Source: Strix aluco
Taxonomy: Eukaryota > Chordata > Aves > Strigiformes > Strigidae
Direction: 5' to 3'
Assembly (NCBI RefSeq): GCF_031877795.1
Contig: NC_133932.1
Span: 18,044,180-18,108,179, forward strand
DNA length: 64,000 bases
Numbering within the stretch: the first letter of the stretch is position 1; each line of letters opens with the position of its first letter. The notes under the pieces were generated by a model. The model was not told the DNA's origin, searched no databases, and worked only from the letters and a program-made list of their open reading frames with translations. The translations under genes were made by a program, and so were the position numbers. This document shows positions 24,643-37,838 of the stretch, piece after piece.

Positions 24643-27600
24643 CTGAGAAATGATCTGGTTTACCTCGAAACTTTGTTTTCTTTTTATTCAATCTTCCTCC
24701 CCACCCATCTTCCCATCCCCAATCAATTTTTTATTTTAAACTTAGCTTTTTGAATTTAAGATCCTTCTGATCTTTTGGGGGAGCTCAGGTGAGAGTCCTG
24801 TTTCCCCTTAGCTTCTAAGAGGAGAGAGAGTTTCCCTTGATGCTATTATTCACCTATAGCTTAAACTGGACTATCTCTCCCTGGTATTCTGCAATAACGT
24901 TAGGTGCATATGCCTTGTTGACACTAGATAACTTCTATCAGGATTTTGTTAAGAATATACATAAGAAAAAGCTGATTCCATGTTACTAGGCAAAAGGACA
25001 CCCATCTTCCCCACTAGCTCTGTTCTTTGAATGAACTGTTTGTCATGTTAATGTACTTGTGCCTTGTGCATTTTCCTCCTCCTTTTCCAAGTCATCTTGA
25101 CACAATAAGAAGTTTACAAATCCCCTCAATCATAACAACCCATGATTACACATTCATTTTAGTGACATGATGGGGGGAAAAAAAAAAAAAAAGCCTTTTT
25201 GTTACCAAACTGTAGAGTCTAAAATGTTGCAATATATACAAATGACAAATTTCACAAAGGGCTGTCTTTACTGGGTGACATTACCCTTATTTAGTGCTGG
25301 GAACCTCTCTGAGGCATCCCATCAACTTTCTGTCACTATACCATTATTCCACTATAATAAAACACTCTCATTCATATACCCTGGCCTTACGAGAGAAAAT
25401 GCACTATACTGTGCATAAGGCTCATCTGGCAAAAAAATTACTATGAATACAAACATTCCTCCTCAAAATAAGACTCTTCTGAATCCTGTCTATGAATTCA
25501 GTACAGGAGTAAAAAGACAACTCTAACAAATGTCTTTTTTCATGACAGATAAAGTTTAGAATTGTTAACAGTATTAAGAGACTTGATCTTTCATTGATGG
25601 TTTTTAATTAGGGTTTTTTAACTGCAGTATCATTATATAAAAACATTTTATGGAAGATAATCACATAATAAATATGTCAACCCTTACATTATTTCATTTT
25701 TACAGAAAAGTAGCTTGATGATTTTAGTAAATGGCTTTTATTGGGAAAACTCTTGTGACCATGAAGTTGTTGATGAAGAAAACCCAAGCAGAAAAAATAA
25801 TTTCCACATTCCATAAAACAAGAGGAAATCTTCCTAGAGCAACTGCCCTATTGCTGCTCTAGGTTATCCTCTTGCTGATGTTATTTTAAGCATGTGTCAG
25901 CAATTTAAAGACAGAGTTTGCTACTCACACTGTGTGACTTCCTTCCACTGAGGATTCACAAGAAGAGACATGGGAGATCACGGAACAGCAGAGCATAATG
26001 CTTAGGAGACAGGTAACAGTTTTCTCATCAGTAAGGTAGTGCATGGATTTTTTTTCCCTACCGTTAGGGCTATCTAGTCATAAAGCAACACTGAAAAAAC
26101 TAAAAAGGTCACACTATTTTAAAAGTTTCCTAGCAATGCAGGTTCAGTGCAATTTCACAGTAACAGCAGAGCAGGTGTAAGTTGTAAGGCGGTTTAGTGG
26201 GGTGTAGGGGGAAGGCTAAAGGGGAAAGGATGGGAGTGATGTTGAGAATAGGGGTTTCCCCATTCCCTCATCCAAAGTCTTCACTACTCCCATGGACCAT
26301 GGCAGCCATCCCCAGTCCAAACCCTCACCTCCAGGATCCATTGCAGCTATCTCTACCCCTTCCTCCCCTTTCAAATTCCCCTTGCCTGGTTTTATAAAAA
26401 TATAGTGATAAACCTGGCAAAAGTGATCATCTAATCAAGTTTTGACACTTTGAATGATGCTGACTTAATAGTATCAGACATGTTCAGCTAGATAGTCAAG
26501 AACCTGAAAGGAAAAAAGTTTCTAGGAGATTTTATTATCAAATAACTCAGAATAGAGTTTGGTGTTTAGCCGAAATCCAAAAATTACAAAGGTATCTGGA
26601 ACCATGGCTTTAAATTTTTCCAGAAAGATTTCATTTGAAGTATCACATTTGGCCTATTTTTAATATAAGTGACCAGGTTTACATCGAGCCATTACTTTTT
26701 CCCTGAGTTATCCAAAAGGGTTAATCTTTGATCTCATTTCACCTCAAGCAGTCTGCAGAGTAACTGGTAAAAATATAATAAAATAGCAGATTGCGATTAG
26801 AAAAACCTAGGTCATTCTGGTCCTTCCTTAGGTCCTGCCAAGATATAGGTGAATATCCACTGATTCAAGCTCAGAAAGGCATTTTTTTTAAGAACTCAGG
26901 ACTTTTTAACTTCCGCTGTCTCACCTTAAAACGTAGCTTTCTCATCAGGTTCTGTTGTATTTCTCATGCTATTAGCAGTTTCCATCAATGAATATCACCT
27001 ACCTTGCACATTTTAGTTTAGCTCCAACACACCTTTGAGGGGAGTAAGATTTATTATTCTCACAGTACAAGTAAGAAAACTGAAAGACAACCAACAATTT
27101 GGCCATTTCCTAGACAATGCTCGAGTCTTTGGGCTGTGCCAAGCAGAACCACACATTGACTGCCAGGAGTGTAGCTGGATTTGCTACCTGCTGGCACTGA
27201 GAACTGTGCATCTTTTTCAGAGGGAGCATAAAAAACATGTTTCCACTCCATCACTCTTCTAAAAATTTTTCTAACTCTTCCAAACCAGATGACAGAACTG
27301 CATTTAGGTATGAAATTCCTGAAGGGGAGGGGAAAAAGTAAGCCCAAGAAGTAGCATATTAATTTTTGTGGAATTTAGGCAAGCATGACTGAAGCAACCA
27401 TGCACATGTCACATTATCACCTAACTTCTTCCACAAATTCTGTTTTACAGTTATTTTTTATACCACTGAGCTGCAGAGTTTTACAGTGTACTTGACTTTG
27501 TGGCACTGCAAACAAATTGAGTTTCAGCACCTTGAAAGTGAAGTGGTGTTGATCCAATGATGTATTACTCAAATGTGCAGCCTGCTGAGGGAATCAACAG

Positions 27601-30600
27601 GGAACCTGTACTTTTTAAATTAGTTTTTTTCAGCTTATATAGATTGACAGTAGCAAAGTTCATCGGCCTTATCACTGGTGGTAGGCTTGGTGTACTTTAC
27701 TAACAAATTGAATGTTATTTTCAGAATCAGTGCTACGGTGGCAGGCTGAGCCTGAGGCATCCAGTCACCTTCTCCCGTGCCCTACATTCATCCCCTCCTT
27801 TAATTAACTACAGAGATTTAGTAACACTATAGATTTGGTTTTTGTTTTATGCATTTCCATCAATGATATGCATTAACAAAATGACCCCTCAGGAAATAAA
27901 CAGAAAGAACTGATAAACAAATACAACACAACACCAAATACAGTAAAATAGTCTGAACTTTTTATAAGGAAGGAAGCATCCAGGCCATTCCATTCAGTCC
28001 CTTCATAACTCTGAATGATAATTACTGACCCTCATGGCCATTTTTAATTGCCATTTCTAAGTATCCCAAGCACTGGATGCTGTTTAATTCACATAAGCTG
28101 ACAGCCATTCAATTTCCATATCCATTAGAAAGATTTGGAAATCACCAGCTGCTCAAGAAATGCACTCAACAAAAGAACCACCACATCTATTCCATCTGGA
28201 AAGTTGTGGATCCTTGTGCCTTTGAAAAGCGTCCATCAAGGCCCAAGAGTGATAGACAAGAGTTAGATACCTTCCATCTTTTTTTTTTTTTAATGAGTGC
28301 AGATGCATTCCCAGTCAATGCACCAAGAGGGAGCATGTTTCCAGTGAGCACACTTCTAAATCGCTGAACTCTCTACCACAGGGTGCTGTGGAGACGAAAA
28401 GCATAAACGGCCTCAGAAAAATCTACATCACCTCGTGTACGCTGTGCCCACAGCTGCCTGTTCACATGACCATCTGGAGGCAACTCTCAGCTCCAGCTGA
28501 TCTCTGACTTACAGGACAAACACCACTATTTGTGTACCAAGTCCTTATTCTCCCATCCTGCACAGAAACTCTGGACCTCAGACATAACCAAGTGTGGAGC
28601 CTGAAATGTTCCCATGGTAACTTTTATATAAATACTCAGTGTATTGGGTGTATTTTAAAAACATATGTTTTAACTAAGAAGCTAGAAGAAACACTTTAAC
28701 TTGGATATAAGGGTAGAGAGAAAGGTGGGCTAGACAGTCACAGCCATTCATTTTGCACTTGAAATTTGTCTTCCCTTGTTCAGCCCCATCCCTCTGAGAC
28801 CAGCAGAGGTTGGGTCTATCTTCACTTCCATAATAATCTAACACTTACAGCTGTGTATTAAAAAAGCATGACAAAAAAATGCTTCAGAGCATATTCTAGT
28901 TGCTACAATGGAAATTTAGTTTTAGTTCTTCTGTGAGCTTTTTTTTTCCCCCTTTCCATCTTCCATGGTAGTCCATGGACTAGAACAGGGTGAGGGCAAG
29001 GTGAATTTTTTTTTTTTTTTGACACAGATGGTTTATCTTGCTCTCATTCACAGACCAAATGAGTCATCACATTAGAAGGTAATATCAAAATTTATTCCCA
29101 GACTGAAATGGGTATGAGTGGGGTGTTTTTTTGGTTTTGTTTTGTTTTCCTGCTTCCCTCAGTAACTTAAGGCACAGCTAGCCTACAAGGTTTATCTGGG
29201 TTTCTCTTGCTTATTAGACCCCTAGTGGTCTATTGGTAGGTCTACCTTTTTATCTTAGACACTCAGAAGATTAATCTTCCAAAATCCAAAATATGTTGTT
29301 TGGATTTATACAGTGTATCTGTTACAAATTTAATAACCTATTGTTTAGAGGAAATAAGATTAAAAGATCTAATGTATTTTGGGACCTTAAATGTAAACAA
29401 AATTTACCAAAATGCCTCTCTTTTCCTTTTCACTAAATGAGAATCAGAGTTTTGTCCAGCCTTCTGCTATAAGACATTCCTTGGTGAAATACAGTCTCCT
29501 TCTGGTGAAATACAGCTCTTCTTTTTAAAAAGAAGTTGCAATGCCAGTGTGGGGGAAAAAAAAATCAAGAAAGATGGATCTTAATTTAAATGTAAACAAT
29601 GGAAGTACATATATTATACATACACCTACTTAGAGCAAGAATGAAACCCAGTTTGTAAAACCCAAATCCAGTTTGTCAGATCAAGACAGAGAAGCTCTTT
29701 CAACCACTCTGTCTCCCAGACAGAATCATGGGGTGGCGGGAGGAAATGTTTCTCGCAGTGTGACTACAGAACTAATGAATTATCTGTTCCAAGTCCTTGT
29801 TTTTTACATTATTTATACTCAATACACCATATTTGTAAGGATGATTAGTGCACCATCTGCCTGGGCCACAAACAAGCATAAAGGAGACAACCTCCTGATT
29901 AAAATCTCATTTCTTTTAAGCAGAGAGTAGGACACTGCTATTCTTTCTGGACAGGCAGACCTCCAGTCTCCTAATTAATCTACATCAGTCATTAGATATA
30001 GATAGCCTGGCCAGACCTAAAGTTGTTTAAATGCATCACTAAGCTGAAATATAATACAGCCAAGCCACAAACACTCAGTTCTGTATCCTCCACAACACCG
30101 TACTGGAAATTCAGTCTCTCGTTAGGGCAGAGTGTCAGAATTAATCATGAGCTCTGAAGCAAGTTTCTAATTTTTATCATCACAAGACTATGACTAATAC
30201 TGTAATTTATCCAGATAAAATCAGAGCCAGCCACCCCAGCTTCTTCTGCAGCTCGGCAGAGATGTTTTCAATAGAGAGTCAACAGCACCTCAGGTGCAAT
30301 TTGTCAAATCTTAACATCTAAAAAGGCCACTAATGAGTTGCATCCTAAACAGGACTACCTGTTTCCAAAGAATACAAAGGAACTAAGAGTGATCAGTTCA
30401 GAAATAAACATACACACTTTTGATGCCTAGGTTAGATGAGATGAATTTCACAATCTCGGCTTACATTACAGTTGCAAAAGGCTGAGGTTACAGGGAATCT
30501 GCAACTTCTATTAACTCTATAATAAACATTACTAAAAAACATGAAAGTCCAGCAAATTTATTTTAATTCACAATTTTCTATCATAATTACTAACCACGTG

Positions 30601-31650
30601 TTCTTACATTTACCCATTCACTACTTTGTATCTTCATTTTTGCACTTCAACATTTACAAGTAATTTGGTCTTCTCCCTCCCTTAACCACTGACTGTTGAG
30701 TCCCCTTTGTGACATTTGTGAGCACTTTACGTGATAAGTGCCATTTAATTCAGCTGGGCCCACTGCCGTCATTTAGCCAAGCAGTACAACCACTACCCAT
30801 TTGTTTTAATCTGTTTTCACAAATCAGTCCCTGCCCATCTCTTCTCAGAATTTCTTCCAACCTGTCAATGTTGTCACCATTACAGCAGTGCGGGAATGTC
30901 TGCAGCATCCAAATTCAGCTTGCACCAGGTGGTCTTTATAGCTCTCTCAAGAAATCATCTGCTATATCCAACTCTTTCTCTTTCCCCCCATGTGAAACGT
31001 GGCTGATGTGTGTAAGACTGAGCTGACTATTTGCTGCTTTTACAATAATGGAGTGTACTGTAGCAATTACACCTACACTTATGTGCCGTCTGGACAAGTG
31101 CTGTCAGTGAAAAATAAATTGCAGATGAGATGCTATTACTTTTTAAATAACTATTTTCAGTTCACATTAAGGACAAGTGTCTTACTAAACTCCAAATGCA
31201 CACTCAGTCTTGCAGTTGTTAAACAAACTGATATTTAAATGAAAAAATAGCAAGATTTAAACTTGAAGAGCATCAGAAAAATGTCTGTGACATCACTCGA
31301 GAGTTTGCTCAACCTAGAGCTCACTGCTGCTCCTTCCATTTTTCATATGCTTGAATTAGAATCACCACGCTAAAAGTGTCTGTCTACTCCAGTATCAGTA
31401 TATATGATGCAACAGCTCTTAAAACACACATATACACATGCTCATCACCATCTTTACTTTTGCAATACAAATTAAGGGCAAGCTTGGGCAACAACTGAAG
31501 TGTGAATCACTTTGAGATTTTCTGTCCTGAAAAAAGACTCATCTGTCATTACTGTATTCATAAACTAATAAAAATGGAAAAACACTGTATATATTCACAT
31601 TAATAAATGAAAGCAGTCTTCAGGGGAAATGTAGAAATAATGTATTCCCT
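24643..31650. other. AT-rich DNA without a supported gene
   Basis: Unique sequence with T or A runs (25178-25192, 28279-28291, 29006-29020) and the MIR-like relic near 27.1 kb. Frames of up to 105 codons (for example 30709-31026, plus) show no recognisable domain. Confidence 0.6.
27020..27150 (-). mobile_element. MIR-like SINE relic
   Basis: The phrase ttattattctcacagtacaa followed by gtaagaaaactgaaag resembles the reverse-complemented MIR core (attattatccccattttaca, gatgaggaaactgaggc). It is preceded by ctttgaggggagtaag, compare 'ctatgaggtaggta'. The right-hand part is poorly preserved. The recognisable match is short, so the limits are approximate. Confidence 0.5.
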
Positions 31651-31840
31651 TAGAGAATTCCAAAGCATTTGACAAACATTGATTAAAGCTCAGAGTCTCC
31701 CTGTGGGTAAGCTTTATTTGCAGAATATTTCACAAACTGATAATCCAAGGCATAAACTAAGGCAAATCACTCAGTGGCAAATCCAGAGAATTTGGGAATC
31801 CAGGTGCTGAGGCTTATCTACTATTGTAAACCTCCTTCAG
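31651..31840 (-). mobile_element. MIR-like SINE relic next to CR1
   Basis: The plus strand reads like a reverse-complemented MIR-type SINE. A segment resembling caaagcatttgacaaacatt is followed by ctccctgtgggtaag, compare the MIR phrase 'ccctgtgaggtagg'. Near 31770-31820, cactcagtggcaaatccaga and gggaatccaggtgctgaggc compare with the typical 'agtcagtggcagagcc ... aacccaggagtcctgac'. It ends about 27 bases before the CR1 at 31867. It is ancient and non-functional. The exact subfamily is not determined. Confidence 0.6.
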
Positions 31841-31866
31841 CTATCAATAAGAGAAAATTTAATAAA

Positions 31867-33310
31867 TTCATAGGCTCATAACTAACTTATGTTGGAAGGG
31901 ACACGTAGTCATCACCTGGACCAACCCCCTGCTCAAAACAGGGCAAACTTAGATCAGGCTGCTGAGGGTCTCCTCCAGGCAAGTTTTGAATATCATCAAG
32001 AACAAACTTCAGAACCTCTCTGGTCAACCTGTTTCAGTGCTTGACAGATCTCATGTGAGATTTTTTTCTTTGTATCTGACTAGAATTGTTCTTTTTATAA
32101 ATCACATCCACTGTCTCTTTTCCTTCTACTGTGCATTGTCAAAAAAAGACTGTCGTCTTCATATTCTCCATTGAGGTAGATGTAGACAACCACAAAATCT
32201 CCCCTCCATTTTCTCTACTGAAGACTGAACAAACCCATCTCCCTCAGCCTCTCCTCATACGTCATCCCTTCCTGCACCATGACCATCTTCCTTGCTCACA
32301 CATGGACTTCCTGTAGTATGTCAATGTCTGTCTTGTACTGGGGGAGCCAAAACAGGACACAGGACCGCACCTGTTGGTCTTGTAAATACAGGCTGGGATG
32401 TAGTTGGCTTTCTTCATCACAGGGTCACACTGAGTCAGGCTGTTGAACCTCTTCATGAAATTCCCATCAGCCCATTTTTCCCACCTATTGAGGTCCTTCT
32501 GAATAGCAGCCCTGTTCTCCAGCGTATTCACCGCTCCTCCCAATTTGGTACCATGTGCAACGTTGCTGAAGGTGAACTTTCTCCCACCATCCATCACATT
32601 AGGTTAAACATTATTAGCTCCAACACTGACTCCTGACAAGAAGACACTAGTAACCAGTCACTTAGATATATTATGCATTGTTGATCATCCTCTCTCTCAC
32701 TAACAGGAAATCTGGCTGAGCCAAACTCAATCTCTCCCTATTTGGGCAATGTTTCAAAGCCAAGGGTTGAAATCCTGCTATTCACTTTGCTCACTTTTCT
32801 CATTGTCATAAATTGCACTACCTCATGGTTGCCTCATGGTAGTCAAGGCTGTCAGCAACCTTCACTCCCCTAACCAGTCCTTCTGTATTTACGATTGGCA
32901 GATACAACAGTGCGCCTTCAATCTTCAACTTGTTGATCACCTTTGTGAAGAGATGGTCCTCAGTCTCTTGAGGATTTATAGCCCTTCTCAACTAGGTTAG
33001 CAAGCCTGTTGGCACAGAAGTACTTGCCTCACTTTGTCAGATGGATCCTGCCTCTGCAGCAGCCTTCATTACTCAGAGGGTCCCTTAGTTACAGAAGCCA
33101 AATTTCTGACTGTGACACCAGCTGCACAACCAGGTGTTCACCCACAAGATGCATACACTTCTGCCTAAGGTTTTCCCCCTCTCTGGGCCAACTGCAGAGA
33201 ACACAACCCCATCCCCTCCACCTTCATCTGGAGCCCTGCACACACAGCCAGTACTTTCAAGGTCTCCCTTGATTTTATCACTGTGCTCAGCACCAAGGGG
33301 TAAGAATTTG
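31867..33310 (-). mobile_element. Long, internally deleted CR1 LINE copy, minus strand
   Basis: The minus-strand frame at 32597-32262 encodes a CR1 reverse transcriptase segment with TKLGGAVNTLENRAAIQKDL and WEKWADGNFMKRFN, compare the CR1 motif DTKLGGAVDT. The region from 32260 down to 31867 follows CR1 3' order to a degenerate end near 31867. From about 32600 to 32660 the sequence corresponds to the GVPQGS region of the reverse transcriptase. From about 32800 to 33310 it resembles CR1 sequence that lies far upstream (for example catggtagtcaaggctgtca and gtcagatggatcctgcctct). The middle of the element is therefore missing, deleted within about 32660-32800. This alignment is from memory of avian CR1 copies. 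The copy is old and full of stops. Confidence 0.85.
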
Positions 33311-36300
33311 AGGGCATGACTATTGTGAGAGAGACACCTTCATTATTTGAATGTAGTATTTGTTACAAGATCCTGTACTTTTTGATACAACATGAAGTAA
33401 AAAATCAAACATATTTGTGTGTGCACACAAATTTAATCTGAAATTCTTCCTGAATTTTAGCTGTGCATTTATGAGCATCAGAAATATAGTGTTGATTTTT
33501 TTAGAAATACCAGCTTCGTTCTAATTCTGAAATTATTTGGTGTGAGAAATAGTTACACAGAGGTTTCTCTGTCTGTCTTCATCAGATTGGCTCAAGGATG
33601 GTATAGTCAAAGGTTTTACTGCTACTTGACGAAATCACATAAGGTGTTATCACTGGGCCTAACTTAGTTATACTAAGCTACATTCAGTTTCTCTTTTTTC
33701 TGTCACTGTCCATATCTCGTTAGTCACCCATGCAAGAAATTCTTGATTAAACATACAAAGGATAGACACATAACACGTCACTGAGTTGAAAACTGAGTAC
33801 AAGCATGGCTACGTTCATCACTACAGAGCTCTAGACAGTAACGACCTACAGTAATTGCACAGTTGACAAAAGAATTCAGTGGATGTTATCAAATTTTTGT
33901 CTATGAGGGACACTTTTCCAAGAATCTTCAGATTACTTTTACCTAGAGTTCAAGAGTTATGAAAGAGTTAGCTATACTTCCTAAGTCCAGCTACAAATCT
34001 TCTGGTTGCCTCTGGATATTACTAAATTTCAAGCACTCAAAATATGAAGAGGATTTTATATCAAATATACTAACATGACTGTTCTGGGGCCAGACTTCTT
34101 TTAACTGCTATTGATATTTTCCCCATCTCTTATTCTTCCTGTCAGCTGTAACTTCTACTTACTGTTTGCTAAAGTCTTATTCCAGTAGAGGTCTAGAGGT
34201 CCTCACCTACCAAGGGAAAATATATGTATTTCTTCCCACAATGAACCTTGTTCTTCTTTCAGAGATTTGTTTTGCTACAAGAAAAATACCGTCTGGCACT
34301 GTGTTTTCATTATACACTTCATTGATACTCACTCATTAAGTTCTCATTAAAAGAATTTTAAACATTAATATTTTCTAGAAAAATACACCGTTGACATTAT
34401 TGCAAATTATAACAGATTTTAGTGCTGCCACTCAGGAGAATGTCTGAAACCATCATGTTAAATTACACAACAACATAACATTTTAAAACAATAACATAAA
34501 GCCTTCCTTTTCTCCCCACCCCCCAAGAATTAGGACATACAGCTCTGGTTAACATGAATACTGGCACTCAGAAACCAAGGTAATGCAGAAGGAAGTGGGA
34601 ACATGAATAAAGAAAGAGCAAATGCCTGTTTGGTGGGGGAAGAATGGTTTGTTGGTTTCATTTTTAACTCAACACAATAACCACTCTGATGAAAGAACCA
34701 TACTTTGAGTTTACAGTAGAACACAACACAAAATGGCTTGAAGCACTGTGTTGATTTACTTTTTCTCTCTCGGAAATTCAGTGTTTTATTATTTCCAAAG
34801 CTGTGCAGCAGAACAACAATGTACAGCACAGGGTATCACAATGGTTGGTAAGTACATTATTAACTACAGAAAGAATATTGCCCATGGAATTGCACCTCAT
34901 TTGGAATAATGATTTAAAAAGAAATCATAACTACATCAACTGAAAGATTTAGTGCATTAAGTATCTTTCTGGTAGGCTTTCAGGCACATTTGGCAGAGAT
35001 CTGTGGTCTAATGTAGACAGAAATCTGTATCATCATTCAGAATGTGTTTTATTTAATTGCTGACCTGCTGTAAAACCTTTGACATGCCAATTAATGTCCA
35101 TGTCTGTTCTCTTTCTATCCTTCACTCATGAAGAACATAAAGAAATGCTTCCTACAGAGGAAGGACCTAAAACAATGGGGATGGACCCCTATCTTAGTTG
35201 AAATCTGTATGCTCTATAATAATAAAAATCACCAATATAGTTATCATCATTATCATTGGATAGTTATCATTAGAGCTAATCAGAGAAACTTTAATAGAAC
35301 TAGTCTGAAAGAAAAACAAGGTCTATTTCCACTTTTACTCTGTTTTCTAATAACATTGGAAACTGTATTCACAGTGTCAAGTTCCCAAGTTTGATGTTTC
35401 AGAACAAACACTTTTTTCTTATTTATACATTTCCCTTCATAAAACGGAAATACTGTAAAAATAATTCTGATCGATCCTTAAGAAAGTTATTTTAGAATTT
35501 GCCTTCATAAAGAATATTTTTCAACTTTTTATTTCCTAGTTGAAATAAGTTCTCAAAATCTTGAAAACTTACAAAAAAGTTTCCACCCTTTATATATCTC
35601 TGGCTACACTGTCGGCCAGATCAACATTTTTCACCATTGGTTACATTCCTGCATCTGCAAAGCAGCCATTTCTCATTCCACTTTTAAGAAATACTGTAGC
35701 ATCATATAAGGCAGTAAGAGATCTCTTGGAGCTCAGTGCTGGCTACATTATATAGACATACAACATTATGCAATGATTGTGTGACAGAGAAAACTGCAGA
35801 CCTTGCTTTTCTTATTTCTTTTATATTTGTTATTCTGAGTTGTGTCTTGCTGAAGTCTTATCCCTACAGCCCTCAGTCAAAAGCATCTTGATTACACAAA
35901 AGCTCAGTGGAGTCTCAGCAGTAAAGTAAAAGGAAAAAGGAGGGAAAAATCACAGAAATGGATGCTCAAGGGCACGGTCATGGTCACTCAGGGGTCTCAC
36001 GCTCACCAGAAGCTCAGATTTCAGACTATCAATCAAAGCCCTATGAGAAAACTCTTAGATGGCTGATACTTTCCAGGGGTGTTGCTACAGTGTGGTGCTG
36101 GGGAATTGTCCAGCCAAAACCCACTTGCCAGAGGCACAGCACAAGAGCCCGGGGCAAAGCAGCAGCATCATTCATGTCACTGAGGCCAAAACATTTTTCC
36201 TTCCTTCTTCCTTCTCAAATAAGCACATGCTACAAAGACAGAGAAAAAAGAAACCCACTCCTGCAACCCAAGTAATAATAATCAAGGAATCTCAAGGCCC

Positions 36301-37129
36301 TTTTCAGACATGGGCAACACAGCAGGGACCACCTGCTTGGCTGCGTGACACAGTCAGTGTTCTCTACACAAGGAGAGCCAGGTTACCTGACAGCTGACCT
36401 GTTTGTGGCCTCTGACCAGGACTGTAAGCCACACATGTACAGTAGCACCCTGTCTCAGATAAAGCAGAGAAAGTGGTGGTAGGAGGAGGAGCAAGGGAAT
36501 GCCATTTGCACTATTCTCTCTCATTATAACACAGTTTAACCTTTGGATAGCACTTTTCTAATCTTCCAAGGGCTTTAATAACATTAACTACTCAAATATA
36601 ATAACCTTTACATTTGCCTGCCTGTGGCTAGCTACCATGATAAACATGATGAAATAGCTCGGCCCCAATAGCCTCAGCTGTGCTCCATATAGGAACTGTT
36701 ACCACCAAAACAATTCTGAGTCCATTGCTTTCCTCCTGGGGCTGATCCACATTTGCTCCAAGCCAGTGAAAAAGGTAACCACCTTCAATGAGCAAAACAG
36801 GAAAGATGCAGAGGTTCACTACATAAATCGTGATTGCATGAGTTTTCTTCTTTCCTTGTACAACTTGTGATGCTACAGTGACCATTGCCTTTAAATGTGC
36901 CATTTGTTGGCACAAAAAAATTACTACTTGTGGTATATTACTTTTCCAAAGGGAAAGGGAAATTCATCAAATACTAAAGTATCTGAATTGACCCAACTAA
37001 TGCTTGAAATACTCGATGGTCAATAGAAGACAGGAAGTGCAAGTCTTATAAATTTCTCTCAGGTCCAACTGATATTGTAACATTTACTGATCTCCATATA
37101 TCCTTCTAACAAACAATTATTTTTTCTTA
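33311..37129. other. AT-rich DNA without a supported gene
   Basis: Unique sequence. A slightly GC-richer patch at 35950-36450 carries overlapping plus-strand frames of 105 and 112 codons without a recognisable domain. Possible old repeat fragments near 36.6 kb are listed separately. Confidence 0.6.
36535..36800. repeat. Possible ancient SINE or MITE fragments
   Basis: Two short stretches recall ancient amniote repeats. At 36550-36600, tagcacttttctaatcttcc then ctttaataacattaact recalls the 'cactttacaaacattaatt' part of MIR-like SINEs. At 36745-36795, ccagtgaaaaaggtaaccac then cttcaatgagcaaaacagg recalls a 'ttgaagtcaatggg' palindromic repeat common in reptiles. Both matches are short and from memory. 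The 95-codon minus-strand open frame here (36628-36915) shows no domain I recognise and is not called. Confidence 0.3.
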
Positions 37130-37134
37130 CAAGT

Positions 37135-37833
37135 TGTGAGAGACTGAAATGTCCTATGACTGTCTCAAAGCTTGTGTCTGTGCAAACCTCCAAGAGAAGC
37201 TGCTGCGGCCTGTGAATTGGTCTGGGGGATGTCGCCCAGAGAAGCGGGAGTGTATTGGAGGATGCACCCCCCCACTTCCTTGCGGTTGCATTGTCCGGAC
37301 TCTTTAGACAAGCCTCAAAGGGGCAGAGGTGTGCTGAGCTGGCCCATCCTGTAGCCGTTTGTGGCCCTATTGTGTAGGCCAGACACCACGCCTGCATTGC
37401 TAATGAACTGACAAGAGGCAAACGTTCCTGCCCTGAAGCCAGATGCAGCAAAACCTGTTGGACCAGAGAAAAAAAAACTAAAGGCGAGCAGATATGTTAA
37501 TCAGCCGATACTATGAACTTAAAAAGACAGCAGAAAAATTTTCTCTGTGTGCATCTACAACTGAAGCTGGATCCGTGTGCATCCAGCACCGAAGAACTGA
37601 AGACTGAGGACCAACGGGACGCCGCTGGATCCATGGTGGTGACTATTCTTGCAGCCCTATGCCGCATCCTTGCTTTATGTCTGCCTTTTCCTTCCATTCT
37701 GTCCTATCGCTACCCCTCTTCACTTCTTTAATAATAAAAAACCTGTTTTGGGTATACGGCATTTGACCTCGTTTGTGTCTTAATCTCGCTCTTGGGATCG
37801 TATCGAAACCTCCCTGGACATTGGATCGGGACA
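37135..37833 (+). mobile_element. Solo LTR of an avian endogenous retrovirus with exact 5 bp target duplication
   Basis: A 699 bp unit running from tgtgagagac to gatcgggaca, flanked by identical caagt at 37130-37134 and 37834-37838. It is richer in G+C and CpG than its surroundings. A poly(A) signal (AATAAA) lies at about 37733-37738, followed by a T- and GT-rich stretch of R/U5 character. There is no coding sequence beside it, so it is a solo LTR. The identical duplication and retained CpGs suggest a younger insertion than the LTR at 16.5 kb. The short open frames inside it are not genes. Family assignment is by general LTR structure only. Confidence 0.8.
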
Positions 37834-37838
37834 CAAGT

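Noticed and set aside
35950..36400. Possible extra LTR (ccagccaaaaccc near 36110)
   Set aside because: It shares only about 11 bases with the LTR start at 16481 in reverse orientation. No end or duplication was found.
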